From positions 46,351,385 to 46,415,384 of the forward strand of contig OZ021727.1 in assembly GCA_963978545.1 (NCBI GenBank): 64,000 nucleotides of DNA. The letters run 5' to 3'. Positions within the stretch are counted from its first letter, which is position 1. Each line of letters starts with the position of its first letter. The notes beneath the pieces were generated by a model. The model had not been told where the DNA came from and made no database searches. It saw nothing but the letters and a program-made list of their open reading frames with translations. The DNA is from Linyphia triangularis. Lineage: Eukaryota; Arthropoda; Arachnida; Araneae; Linyphiidae. Below are positions 24,818 through 37,500 of this stretch, piece by piece. The translations under genes were made by a program, and so were the position numbers.

Positions 24818-24913
24818 GATATTGGCAACGGATTCCCCTGTGGCTAGAAGGGCACATACATTCATTATTAACAGCACAGCGGCCTCCATTTTCACAAGGT
24901 GGATTGCAAAGCA
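24818..24913 (-). CDS. exon: EGF-like module 1
   Basis: A 96 bp exon with acceptor TTTATTGCCCTAG and donor GTAAGTC, phase 1-1, with 31 whole codons. It encodes one EGF-like domain with CNPPCENGGRC and CMCPSSHRG, spaced C-x3-C-x5-C-x5-C-x-C-x8-C. This is exactly the spacing and length of the exon at 6954. No calcium-binding pattern is seen. It follows the second CCP-a module, with one codon created across the splice, and precedes a CCP-b module, so it is the middle unit of the first duplicated cassette. Confidence 0.93.
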
Positions 24914-27513
24914 CTAGGGCAATAAATTTATATTTTAATGCAACTTCATATTTAGGTGCTGTTATACATACTTTTTGTATGGTCAATAAAAACACAATAT
25001 CACAATTTCTGAAAAATAACGACGTTTCTCCGAAATTGGTTTAAGGTGATCGCCTTCACTATTTTTACGTTGTGAGGTATAAATTGGTAATTTCTTCTTA
25101 ATAAATCAAGTTATCCGAGTGTTTTCTTTGCTATTTGAATACTTTCCAATTAAAATAGTTACTATGATTTGTTTCTTCTTGATAATTTTCTTATGCTAAA
25201 AGTAGTCACTTTGCTTTTAAAATTATGTATTAAAGATGGAAAAGCTACATCCCAAAATAAAAAAAAAAAACTTCGGGTTTGCGCATTACTCTTCCTAGCA
25301 GTTGAATCATTTGAGAAATTTTTCAAAATCATAATGACAAATTTTTAAGTTGATATAAGATGATACTTAGTTTTTATTAAAAGGGGCGAGTTCAAATTTT
25401 AAGTAAGCATTAATATTCCCATTTTAATTCCGCAGGCTTTGGTGCTTTAAGTTATTATTGTGCACAAGATGGTTATTGAGCAGCATACCAAATCTTCAAT
25501 TTTGATTTCATTCATGAACTGCTTCATTTATTTGGTATAATGATGGAAAGTATTACATGAAATACTAAATACAATGCAATCAAATCGATTTGTAATATTT
25601 TTTTTTTAAATTTTCAAAGTTTCTTAATGTACACCTTAATGTTACAACTTGGATACATTGTTCTGTTAGGAATAACCTTAACCTATAAAAACAAGCAGTT
25701 CTTTAATATTAAGCATCTAGAAATATGTAAAGGTTAAATTTAGTTATATAAGCGTGTTAATTAATCACAGAACAGTTATTTTGCATTGACAGTAGTTTCA
25801 TTTGAGTTTGTAAGAACACTAGAAAATGGTTCATTATTTATTAACTAGTTAAATATAAACATTCACTCAATTTAAGAACAGCAACATGTTATCTATTTAT
25901 TACATACAATTTGGTTTTGGATTAAAGTTAGATTCATTTTTATGAAGAACATTGCAACTAGTATACGTTATATAAAAATATTTAATTACCTACCATCCAA
26001 AACTGAATATAATGCAATTAAGAGCATACATGCCGGTCCAAACAAATACAAATAAATATTAAAAAAATGCTGTGGTTTCCATTATTTTTAAATGATATTT
26101 GTTGCTTTTGAAACTAAATAAAAAAACTCAACCAAATCTTAAAGTGTGTTGTATTAAACAAACCGAGTTGGTTTTGGTTGTGTGACTAACTATCATGGTC
26201 TTTCTTTATATATGCTGACATCACAGAAAAATACTTTTTGCAATGATTGAGAGTAAAAAACAAAATACAGTTATGTGATTGGCTTAACATTTGAGTATAG
26301 TTTTGAAGGATTATTGCGATACGTTAAGAAGTTTTAAAATGTGATAAAATCACACTAAAAAATAACTCAGTCCATACGGTTCATGAATAAGAACCAGTAA
26401 AAGATTGGTAAATTACTTAATAAGGAATCAATAATTCAATTTGATAGCTAATAAAAATCAAACATATCATACATGTACATTTTCTTTTCAAATGCAGTGT
26501 GAAAAAGTGTAACCTCACTTAATAGTCCTCCCAGAATTCACCCGTGCCATTTAAATCTAGAAAACTTTCTATGATTCAGATATTTCTATAATGTTTGCAC
26601 AAGAGAAAGGACATTTTGTTTGTAGTCCTTCTAGACTGAAAATCCAATTCAACCAACATATGTTGGTTTCACTAAAATCAAACATTTCAAATATTCAACT
26701 TGAAATACGTAATTTGAAATTGAATTTTGATTGAATCTAGTATAGGAAGTACAAATTCGAGTGTATGAAATTGAATCACAATGTACAAACTGCAAATCCT
26801 GTTTTAAGTTATTTATCATATTTCCTACCACTTTATTATTTCCTGCATTTGTTAGGTATTACATGCACGCTCTTTTCGATAAAAGTTTTACACACTGCAC
26901 GATCTGAATTTTTATTCAAATTTTTTAAAGCAACCGTTTCCATTTATAGCATATTCCTTAAAAGACTCATGCGAAATATAAAACATATTTATACACGAAC
27001 GGCATTTTACATTATAAGCCAAACAGAAACTTCTCTCCAAATAAACGCTACGAAGTGCATTAAACCAGTTCTATATCATTGTTGAAATATTAACAGTATA
27101 TTATTGAATTGATTTTTTTTACTAATGATAATATCAAGCCTACTTGTATCAATATAACACCTTCTCAATAAACCTGAAATTTGATTTGAACCCATTAACG
27201 ACAGTTGACAAAAAAATTTGCAAATCCAAATTTTTTTCTTCTTTGCTAATAAATTGTGATAGCGGTTCCAATTAGTGTTTTTTAAAAATCATAAAAATAA
27301 TTTTCCAAAAAATCTGAAAAACTCAAAATATACCTTAAACGTTCTAAATAAACAAGGTAAAAGTTAAAAACAATGACTGTTTATCCATTTCAAAGTCGTC
27401 TTTAATAGGTTAAAATGAAGTCGTAGAGACCAACAGAAAGAGAGAACGACTTTTTAGGATCAAGATAAACTGCAAGAACATTGGTTCTTAGCAATGATAT
27501 AGTTGTTACTTAC
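24914..27513 (-). other. intron, 2.6 kb
   Basis: Phase-1 intron between CCP-a module 2 and EGF-like module 1. It is AT-rich, with no transposon, SINE or additional exon that I can support. The plus-strand ORF near 26765-27085 has no recognisable domain and looks like chance. Confidence 0.75.
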
Positions 27514-27635
27514 ATTTGCATTCATCAAAATCTTTTTTTGGAGACCATATGCCATCTCTGTCGTTGCATGTGGAAGTGGCTTGTCGACTGCGATCGGGGA
27601 ACTCATAACCAGGATTGCACGTTCCTTGACAAGAC
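27514..27635 (-). CDS. exon: second half of sushi/CCP-a module 2
   Basis: A 122 bp exon with acceptor TTAAAAATTTAG and donor GTAAGTAAC. It enters in phase 2 and leaves in phase 1, open over 40 whole codons. It starts SCQGTCNPGYEFPD, has the sushi Trp in DGIWSPKKDF, and ends in ECK. Joined to the exon at 38100 it gives C-x12-C-x8-C-x3-C-x16-C-x15-C, identical to modules 1 and 3. The intron separating the two halves is 10.5 kb, the longest well-defined intron here. Confidence 0.92.
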
Positions 27636-28903
27636 CTAAATTTTTAATGACGAAATATTCCTTGGTTTAGAATAGAATGTGAACTTCAGTAAGTTTTTCA
27701 TACTTTAATCAAACAATCAAAACTCAATATTATGTAATTAGCATGAATCTTTCAGTCGAAAGGCTCAACTGGAGAAAGCATTGAAATGGCAACATCACAA
27801 ATTCCTTCTGCACCCAAATGATTTGACAACCTCCCTTTTTTTCTTTCTTTTTTTTTTTACCTCAATCTGTTCCAGAGAGTGTGTTCTCTCACATATGTAA
27901 GCGGAGGCAGGTGCTAGTTCACAAAGTTCTTCCTTTCCACTCTCAGCCGGGAGTTCAGCCAACCATCTCAGTCAGAATATTTACTTTCTGTATTTAATTT
28001 TTGTCTTTGGATTATACAAGGTATTTAATTGAATGGATAATTGTAAGTAATTTTTGCGATGTATTTTTGGATTTAATCTTAATCAACGCCAAGTATGTTT
28101 CTACTTTAATATGATCTGTTTAAAGAAATGTTTAATTAAATAACTTAAGTAAATAATATCTTAAATATGTATTCGAAAATGGAGTTCAAATAAACGATTG
28201 ATTAAGCCTAGCATTTTAAATTTTGAATTGTATTTTTGTAAAAATTAATCTTTCTGGTAAACTACATATTTCCAATTAATTGCTGTTTGAATGTTTGATA
28301 TTCTTCTTACTATTTCAATGAGTATGGCATAAGCTATGCAGAACTTTTTTTTAATTTTTGATACAACGTTAAGTTTTTGCAATAATTTGAAGACATGGAA
28401 TTGTAGCTAATCCTCTGACAAAACTTTTAATCATTCTTGGTTGTTTTCTTGTCCACACGAGTTCTAATTAAAAAAAAGAAAAATATTTTCTCTTGGTAAT
28501 AAGCTTTGTTAATCTCTTTATAAGAATGAAATTTAAGCAAGATTCTGTCAATTAGTGAGATAATTTTTTAAAATCTCAATTACTGAAATTTGTAAATGGA
28601 ATGTTTAATTAAGTTATGTTTCTTAAATGAAACCTTTTCTTAAATATTATTTTAGTTTAGTGTATTATATTACTGTTAATCATATTTTTACTAACATTAT
28701 AGAATACAATAAAAGAGTATAATGACAGGGACCACATTTCTATAAAAACACAATACAATAGAATTTTTTCATTTTTTTTTTTTTTTTTTTGTATAAAGAG
28801 AATCAAATAAATTATCAAATTACCAATATTTAGTTTTCAAGTAATTATGAAATTAAGGAAACAGAAAAATATTTTTTAATATCATAAGGACAATTCTTAT
28901 GAT

Positions 28904-29533
28904 TTGCTTATAAAGTTGTTTTGTTAATTTTTGTTAGTAAATAATAAATGTATTGTTTTATTTAATTTAAATGGGGAGGGGGGGGGGAACTATTATGTTT
29001 TCATATTCTACATAGTTTTCAAATAAAACTATGAGAAATTTCACACATTGAAACGCTATGTAGCATAATATGGCAAAGATACATTACTCTTACAATGAAA
29101 AAGCATATTGCTATTTTACTAGTACTATTTTTTTAAATGAGCTATAATTTCATGAATTCAAATCTGGGTAACTTTTTTGAAAAGTTAATTAGTTAGTAGT
29201 ACTACAATTAACAAATTAAGAATTCTAATAATTGCTTATAAAGTTGTTTTGTTAATTTTTGTTAGTAAACAATAAATATATTGTTTTATTTAATTTAAAT
29301 GGGGAGGGGGGGGGCTATTATGTGATTTTGCGTTTCAAATAAAACTATGAGAAATTTCACACATAGAAATGCTATGTAGCATAATGTGGCAAATATACAT
29401 CACTCTTACAATGAAAAAGCATATTGCTTTTTTACTAGTACTATTTTTTTCAATGAGCTATAATTTCATGAATTCAAATCTGGGTAACTTTTCTGAAAAA
29501 GCTAATTAGTTAGTAGTACTACAAATAACAAAT
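28904..29533. repeat. direct tandem duplication, period 328 bp
   Basis: About 310 bp starting TTGCTTATAAAGTTGTTTTG is repeated with an offset of 328 bp (second copy from 29232). Both copies include a G-rich run (GGGGAGGGGGGGG), ACTATGAGAAATTTCACACA and TGAATTCAAATCTGGGTAAC. They differ by scattered substitutions and a small deletion after the G run, so the duplication is recent but not immediate. Confidence 0.95.
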
Positions 29534-30801
29534 ATGTCTATGTTGCTTACAATTTAAAATTGTATGGGAAAAATACAACAATATCTAATGCTTTCTATTT
29601 ATATAGCTTTAACGTAAAACTAACCATAACGCTAGCTATACTGAAAATACTATTGGCGCAGGAAAACATGAAATAGTCAAACTCTTACTTAATTTAATTA
29701 ATTTTCAAACTTAATTAATTTTACTATACTGAATCATTCTTTAAAATTAAATCTTATAGCGTTAACTATTGTTTTTGCTAATAGATCTAAATGTTGTTAT
29801 TCTTCTAGTAATTTACATATTGAGCCATTGATTTTCAATATAAATATTATAAAAAAGTAATTTGGCCAATATTCTGAAGATAAATTTATATCTACCTTAT
29901 TTATAAAAGTCTACCATTTTATGAAATATATATATATTACCAAATAAATGACATTATTAAAATGTCCTCCTTTAAAAGCTAGAACGGATTGTTCAAAAAG
30001 GTTCGTCAGTTTGTATTCAAGAGCAACAGCTTTAAAAGAATTTTCTCATATCTGAATTAAAAGAGCTTCAAACTAGTAATTGACGTTAAAATAGCTAGAA
30101 AGAGCACGTGGGAACAATTTCTGCCCCTCTCAACATTTCCCTCTAGATTCATACATATTCAGTAGAGGAGTTCTTGTAAAATGTGGTAAAACTTTGCAAG
30201 GACGTGCAACTGAAATGGAATAAGATTTCAGCATCAGGCCTCATATTTTATTCTCTCACGTTTTATTGAAACACCCTTTGAATTCTCGAAAAGTATGTAC
30301 CTAAAAGTATTACCTGGTTATAGTTTTTAAAAATTTCAAAATTAATTGCTTAAGAATTTAAATTATATTTAACATTGAATGAAATTTAATTTTGAAATGT
30401 ATTGATTTTTTTTATGAATAGTTTCTAAATTTTTTGTTTTTATTTTAAAATTATAAGCATATTATGAAAGATAGAAATTTGATGTAAAAAAAGTTATTGA
30501 AAAAATGAAATGTTAATTTTGTATGAGTATATATAGACTGAATTAATTCTGAAATACAAAAAAATTTCAAAGCTATTATGATCTTATATAGTTATAACTT
30601 CACTCTGATACATTACCCGCCATAATGTAAATTTCTAATACTAGTATGAGCAAAATTATCACATGCTTTCAATACATTCATATATTTTAACTAGACTCAA
30701 TAAGATTTTCTTATAGAGTTTTAGTACCTAAGTTTCCAATATTTAAACTTGTTTGGTGTAAAACATAAAACATTGTTTATTCAAATAGAAGACTATCGAT
30801 G

Positions 30802-30823
30802 TAATAATAATAATAATAATAAT

Positions 30824-30890
<67 letters not shown>
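30802..30890. repeat. compound microsatellite (TAA)n(TA)n
   Basis: About nine TAA units pass directly into about thirty TA units. It is a simple tandem repeat and is likely to be length-variable. Confidence 0.98.
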
Positions 30891-30891
<1 letters not shown>

Positions 30892-31289
30892 CTAATTAGA
30901 CGATGCTAAATGAAAATAGTTTTTCTACAAATTTTTGGATTCATTTTTAATTCATATTTTTTCTTCGTAGGTATTAAATGAAAAATTATCCCATCTAATG
31001 AGTTTAAAAACTAAGATTTATATGATAGTCCTAACGGATAGTTACATTGCCCCGTAAATTATTTTTTAATTACAACGCTTTACCACCATTGAATTCCCTA
31101 AAAGTATTCTTAAACACAAAGTAAATAGCTCAGTTCTGGCCTCCTCAGAATTTATAGCAAAATAGATCTCGTTTGCTTTCCTTCACGGTGACCGTATCAA
31201 GGTGTCGGAAGCTACTCTAGAAAGGATGACTCTGAGCTTCCGGTAAGAGGATTACTATCCCTGGATTGGACGGAGCCAAGACAATCACA

Positions 31290-31420
31290 ATGAGAGCTGC
31301 TCTAGAAGTTGTGACAGACGGGATTAGCTTTTCAGCGGAAAACTGGCGGAATGCTCCAATACCGCTCTCTCACCTTACGCTCTATTTCTAGCTCAAGATT
31401 ACGGAAAGTGCTTGGCTTAC
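31290..31420. repeat. dispersed repeat R2, copy 1
   Basis: AAGTTGTGACAGACGGGATT and, further on, TGCTCCAATACCGCTCTCTC match 37380-37500 in order and orientation. The surrounding region, 31140-31470, is clearly richer in GC than its flanks and probably belongs to the same unidentified element. No coding frame was seen. Confidence 0.6.
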
Positions 31421-32220
31421 CCACTGATTTCTTAGTTCTTGGACCAGTCTTTTGGGATAAGAGAAAGTAGTGGAATAGGGATAATTTTGTGTTTGCTTAG
31501 AATGAGCTCATGTGGTGTTCTAAGGATAAGCGCTTAAAAGATAATCTTCAATAAAACACAATAGCTGACTTATGAAGTCGATATTTAGCAAACAAATAAG
31601 TTTAAACAATGCCACCCATAATTTTCCATGGTTTTATTAGGACTATGATGAATTTCAACTTAAATTCGATTAAGTAATATTCTCAAAACTTATATTCATT
31701 GCCGGTTCTTCAATATTGTAAGATCTGATACTCAAAGTTATACGTATGAATATTTAATATAACGGGAGTTCAAAATGAAGAATAACAGTATATTTATTAA
31801 TATTCAGGTTCAACATTCTGATTTGTTGGAGATTTCCCGCTTTTTCCCATAACTTCTCCTTTTCTCTTTCTGGCATCGTTTGTCAGACTTCCGACATTTA
31901 CGACATCTTAACTAAATAATTTTAATGCTTATTAAATAGTCTCGCCCTAAATCATTGTATAAAACTATAACTTTTTTATTGTTTGTATTTCACTTGCATT
32001 ATACTATAGGAACATCTGATTTACTAATCAAAAGGCCTGCAGGCTGCTCGGCCATTGGGCAATAATTTATTGTCCAATCAATAAATATTGTTACAGAATA
32101 CTCCTGTATTTCTTGTATCCTCAAATCGACGTATCATTGCATGTATTATAATAATATTCTTTACTTCAGGTTATATCTAACAATGAAAACTAAACGGTCT
32201 TTATTTAAATTTATCCCTAG

Positions 32221-32397
32221 GTTGGTTGGTTGTTTTCAGATTATCTGGCGCCGTCAACAACACGAGGGCTATAATGCGCCGAAACATTCGTCATTAGACA
32301 AGCCAACATACATTTACAAACACCCATGCCAAACACAGGACTCGAACCCGCAACCTCGCGGTTTAGAGGCTAGCACGCTAACCACTATACCGTTTAT
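32221..32397 (-). mobile_element. tRNA-derived SINE (family S1), near full length
   Basis: Same family as 15447-15626, with both A and B box regions. The A-box arm GCTAGCACGCTAACCACTAT lies at the right on the plus strand. A target duplication TTTATCCCTAG flanks it at 32210-32220 and 32399-32409. It carries a few substitutions, including an A insertion beside the B box. The plus-strand ORF across it is a chance frame. Confidence 0.92.
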
Positions 32398-33998
32398 TTT
32401 TATCCCTAGGGTTTTATTCATTCTTTTTAGAAGGATATTTCATCCAAAGCATGAGGGACGATGGAATATATATTTATTTAAGTAAAAAAAATGCGGACGT
32501 GGATTGTATTTTAAGTATCTCATAGGAAAATTATCGTGTTAACATTTAAATTAACAGTTAATTTATCCCGACTATACGAGGTCACTTGTACACCTTTCAA
32601 AATAGTTTTCATTAAAAGTTGTTCAGTTAAGAAAGGTTGGATGATTTAAAGAAATGTCGAGAAGTTATAAAAATTGTATGTTAACTAGTTATTAATACCA
32701 TTTAATTACTCCTTGTGTCAAATATTTATTTACATTTATAGAAACCTGAATTATATTATTTTTTAACTGTATTATATTTATTAGTTGATTAAATTTTACA
32801 TAAATTATGCTTTTTCTTGTATTTACGTATTTTATCTTTGAAATCATATTCTCTAGTTAATAACATTTTATGGAATTATAACAAATAAAACGTAATGTAA
32901 AATAGCTAAATAATAAGTACTTTTTTGATATTTTTATTTTATATTTGTAAAATTAGTTACTAATAGAACATATCCTCTCTCTATTAATCTAAATAATCAA
33001 AAAAATGTCTGTAGATATGGAAGAGTAAAGTATAGATACCAAAAATATCACAATGAAAGATTTACAAAATGAAACAGAATGCAATTCGTTTTGAAAAAGC
33101 AGGGACCTTGCAAAGAGAGATGGAAGTCCCTGTCTTTTTTCTGTGACAGGCTATATTTCTTCTTTGTGTTGTAAAATAAAATACAAACGCACGATCTCAA
33201 GTTTTATATATATATATATATATATTTTTTTTCGTTTATAAACACAAAGAAGCAAATAAATTGTACGATATTTTATATTAACCGTATTTCTTGTTTTTCA
33301 AATATTGATTTTAAAGTTTTAAAAAAAAAAATTTAAAGTGTTCCTTGCAGCTGTAGAATATTCTGTTGAGAATTAAATTCCCTAGTAATTAAAAAATACC
33401 TATTCTTATTTTAAGAAATTAAGAACAGTGATTCGTAAATAAGAATACCATATGTAATAAACAAAAACTTAGAATTAAACATCGCTTAAGTCACAAGTTT
33501 TTATCTTTACTAAAACTTAAAATAATTACTAAAGCCAGTTGCTTATGTTTTTAAAAAGTAACAAATTAATACAAAGTTACTTAAATTAAAGTAAGAATTT
33601 GATATAAATTAAATAATCAGTTTTAGTTTACTTTTCTGGTAGAAACTATAGCATATTCATAAAATCTTGGCATTCGAGAAATAATAATAATAAAAAATAA
33701 AAAAATTCTGTGTTGATTACATTAGCAAAATTAAAAAGAGTATTTAATTATAAACTATAGTTTTCGTTAATAACAAACATTTTTAATATTTAAACAATAA
33801 TTATAGTAGTTATAGCATGTCATGGTTAGCTCAGTACCTAAACTGTGAAGGTTGTGCAGCAATAACTAATATTTAATAAAAACCATGGACACTCTGTGGT
33901 CAAAAGGTTCGTTAGCATTGAGACTGGAAGATCAGGAAGAGAATCATCCACGGTAAAAGAACAATATTTATTACTTCAATCACGTAACATAAACATTG

Positions 33999-34038
33999 GT
34001 TGGTTGTATTCAGATTATCTGGCGCCGTCAGCAACACG
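33999..34038 (-). mobile_element. tRNA-derived SINE (family S1), 40 bp 3' end only
   Basis: Only the terminal 40 bp of the SINE (in minus orientation, from CGTGTTGCTGACGGCGCCAG to the CAAC tail) was inserted. It is flanked by a 13 bp target duplication, AACATAAACATTG, at 33986-33998 and 34040-34052. The duplication shows that this is a severely 5'-truncated insertion, not a deletion remnant. Confidence 0.88.
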
Positions 34039-34059
34039 AAACATAAACATTGAGTAGCG

Positions 34060-34960
34060 AGTCAGATTTTACGGTGCATTATTAAGTCGTGAAAGTGCAG
34101 GGTTATAATTAATCGGGGGAGAGGGGAGTTCAATTTACGGCCTAGAATGGGCTAGACCTAGGTTAGCGTTTGCGGGTGGCTTTTGTGTGATGGATTCTTC
34201 TCTGGTCAGGTAGACTGGTGGGATCGAGGCCGGAGAGTCTGCTCTTCTGTCTGGGCTCTATCATTTGAGGGCTCCTGGGTTCGCTAGATCGAGGGCTGCT
34301 AGGTTCGTCCGGTCACGGGTTCTGGGTCCGGTCATTCGAGGTCTGCTGGGTGCTGTTGGATGAGAGCTCCTGGGTTCAATTGATCAAGGACTGCTAGGTT
34401 CGTCCGGTCACGGGCTTTGGGTCCGATCATTCGAGGTCTGCTGGGTGTTGTTGGATGAGAACTCCTGGGTTCGATTGATCAAGGACTGCTAGGTTTGTCC
34501 GGTCAAGGGCTCTGGGTCCTGTCATTCGAGATCTTCTGCATGCTTCGGTAGAGGGCTGCTGAGATGATCATCTGGATAGATAGGCTCGGAATTGCAAGGG
34601 AACTTTTCCGTATGTCTATTCACGGCATCCTTATGAAAATTGAAAATGCGTAAAAAAAACTGGCACCTGATTGCTTGCAAATTCTTTTACGTTAACCTGG
34701 GATGATCCCTCTTTTCACTTGTATCGAATCGGACTTGAAGGTCCTTCCCCAAGAAATCACCTCACCTTCGAATTTGCCCAATCCTCACCAGTCTGTAAAC
34801 TTCCCCCTGGACCCCTTTGACCTGGTCCTGCCAACTCTTGGGTCAACTCGTGCCAGCAAGTCTAGTCCCCTCTCATAAAAATTACCCTTACATCTAGAGT
34901 AGGTCATCTCCTCCTCCAAATACATAAAAAAATTGTGATGGTATAAGTTAAATTTATTTA
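34060..34960. repeat. GC-rich island, probably retroelement-derived
   Basis: A GC-rich block sits abruptly in AT-rich DNA. It contains the 95 bp minisatellite and, on the minus strand, a short frame reading LDLLARVDPRVGRTRSKGS. An AATAAA-like signal on the minus strand lies near 33965. The mixture suggests part of an LTR or other retroelement in minus orientation, but I found neither long terminal repeats nor polymerase motifs. The identity is uncertain. Confidence 0.4.
34277..34561. repeat. 95 bp GC-rich minisatellite, three units
   Basis: Units begin at 34277, 34372 and 34467, each opening with GGGTTCG or GGGTTCAA and carrying GGACTGCTAGGTT, GTCCGGTCA and CATTCGAG segments. The third unit diverges after GAGATC. 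Within each unit shorter motifs (CTGGGT, TCGAGG) recur, so the 95 bp unit is itself built from smaller repeats. Confidence 0.92.
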
Positions 34961-37374
34961 AGGAAGTGAACATTTTTGTCAAGAATATGTTTAGAAACAA
35001 TAGGGTGTAGTAAAATGTCTATAATGCAGTTTTGTAATAACTATATGTTGTGTAATAAATTTACAATAAGTAGAAAGGGCTTGTAGTAGAATATTAAGCA
35101 AACATTTACAATAAATATTTCAGTTGGCTGAAATAGAGAGTGATTATAATTGGACTTTATATGTCGTATGTTTAAAGCAGTATAGAGCTTAATCTAATGA
35201 ATTTATCTTAATAATATTTATACTATTTAGGCTTTAGGAAAATGACATCTGAAGGAAGAAAAATAAAAAGTTAAAATTTTAACCACCATATGGGAGTACG
35301 GCTTTTTAATTACTTATCTAAAAGTTGTATTAAAGTGCTTATTTAAATGGTAGTATTATGAATGCAGTTTTAGTCAATAATCGAATAAATTTATAAATAT
35401 TTGTTACATAATTATTGCCTATAAAGCATCCATGGAGAAAATTGTAACTTTTTGTTAAAATATTTTTCTTTTACAAATACTTTTTTCTTGGTCTAAATAT
35501 TACGTATATATAGATGTATACAGTGATACGTATATTATGCAGAGTATACAGTGATGCGTATATTATAATATTACGTACACATAATTGTGTATACTGCAGC
35601 GTTAGTTTAATAGTGGTGATCCTTTATAATTAAAAAATTATTATAAATAATGTACGAATGTATTACTTAAATTACAAAATAAATGTCTATATTTATGTTA
35701 AATATTATAGTTACGATAAATGATCAATTTCTCAATAGTAATATTCGTGGCACAGTTTGCGAAATTTTCTAAAATAGATCAATACCCATTAGTATTCCAA
35801 TATCTTTCCAACTAAATACTTAAGATGTATTATTGTGCAGAGTATATTTCGATAATTTAAACTCCTATTCCATAGTTAAGATTATGTAGGGCAAGAGTCA
35901 TGCTATCGCAATAGCAAAGGGACTTATTGGATCACGCGGAAGTAATTACTAGAAACTAATAACTCAACTACTTTTCCCTTTCTAATGTAAATCGTTAAAA
36001 TTTCCATCAGTTGTAGGGATGAGTCAGCAAGATAAGTGGTTAAGTTTGAAATGTCGACTAATGGTTCTTTGATCTAAATTACAAGGAATTTAAAGTGTCA
36101 GTAGATTAAAATCTGTAAATGGGCAGCTTATAATGCATGACGTAAGCAGTATTAGATTTAAATTAGAGTAGTATTGCTTTCTTTCCCTGTTTCGAATCGA
36201 TTTAGTCTTTAATGGATACTAACACTAATAATTTTGCCAGAAAAAGAAAATCGTTTTTATGTTTAATAATATTTAAATTCTTTTCCGATTTTTATTTTAA
36301 CACAATATCGGTTTTCTGTATTATCTATTTAATTGTTCTTTGATAATTTGACTTAATCATTGCTGGTTAAAATTCAAGTAGTTACTTTCTTAATTTTTGA
36401 TATTCGGAAATGCTTAATGTGATTTGATTTTCCTGAATAGTTTGAGAAAATTGTTTTGACCAAAAGTGTAGCTAATTTTAAAGATAATAAATGATTTTCA
36501 TAATTTTGTTGGTACGTCAGAAATTTACGTGGGTATATTTTTAGAAAATACTTTTCAATCAAGAAAATAAAGGCTGTAGATTTTGCTAATTTGAAAGTAG
36601 ATATATGTTAAATGCTTTAACAGCATTTGCATGATTCTGTATTTTATTAACGTGTTATCTAAAGTACATTTATTGAATAAAATAAGAAAAGTCCTATTAT
36701 CGTCTCAGTTTAGTTGAAGAAAAACAATTGTTTTTGGAACTGTTATATTCTTTAGTTAATACAGTTATTAAAAATTACGTTGTAATTCGAAATGTCTATG
36801 CAAGGTCTTGGTAAACCACTAAGCTCGTAACAGCTTAGACGTTACAAATATAAACCAATAGATCTCGCTTTATTGAGGAGTACTCAATCACCAGGCTTAT
36901 CGTGCTTTTTTTTTAGTGCATATAAAAATACAGATATATTACAACCACATTGGAAACATTGAGTAACTGGTTGAAGACAATCCTAGTAGCTGAGGATAGT
37001 TTCGAAACATTACAGGGAATTTTCTAAAATAATCGTTATTCTTTGTAATGTAAAGATGGCATTACAGTTCATTTCGAACACCAATTTCTATCGTTTTTAT
37101 TTTTTAATGTATATTGTAAATTTTAAAAGTTTCCAATAATGTTGCTGATTTAAATCGAAACAGACGTTTAGGTTGATATGTAATAAGAAGATACGTATTA
37201 AAAAGATAATTTTTTATAATTTTCGTTGTTTTCTTAGTGTGATATTTTTATAAGCATCTAAAATTTTAAACATACTGATATTTTATTGTTTTTATAAAAA
37301 AATTATTATACTTTTTTGATCTAATTAAAAATCTTTAGTGGCTAAACTAAATTCCTGAATCATATGGGTCTGAG

Positions 37375-37500
37375 ATAATTTACGAGTAATGCTTCAGAAG
37401 TTGTGATTGTCGAGAATAGCTTTCCAATGAATAAATTGGTGCATTGCTCCAATACCGTTCTCTCAATATGTGTTCCATCTTGACTCAAAATAGTGGATTT
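37375..37500. repeat. dispersed repeat R2, copy 2
   Basis: AAGTTGTGATTGTCGAGAAT and TGCTCCAATACCGTTCTCTC align with the copy at 31290-31420, about 6 kb away in the same intron and orientation. It is diverged and of unknown origin. Confidence 0.6.

Noticed and set aside
25991..25999. A 9 bp microexon candidate on the minus strand between TATATTCAG and GTAGGT.
   Set aside because: The phase would fit, but a 9 bp match between common splice-like motifs is expected by chance in an intron this size.
26765..27085. A 106-codon plus-strand ORF.
   Set aside because: No recognisable domain, composition typical of AT-rich chance frames, no splice context, and it lies within an intron of the opposite strand gene.
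32141..32485. A 114-codon plus-strand ORF.
   Set aside because: It runs through a SINE inserted in reverse orientation, and the frame has no meaning.
35510..35580. Two copies of TATACAGTGATACGTATATT, similar to a Tc1 end.
   Set aside because: They are direct repeats 30 bp apart with no partner in inverted orientation; more likely a local duplication.
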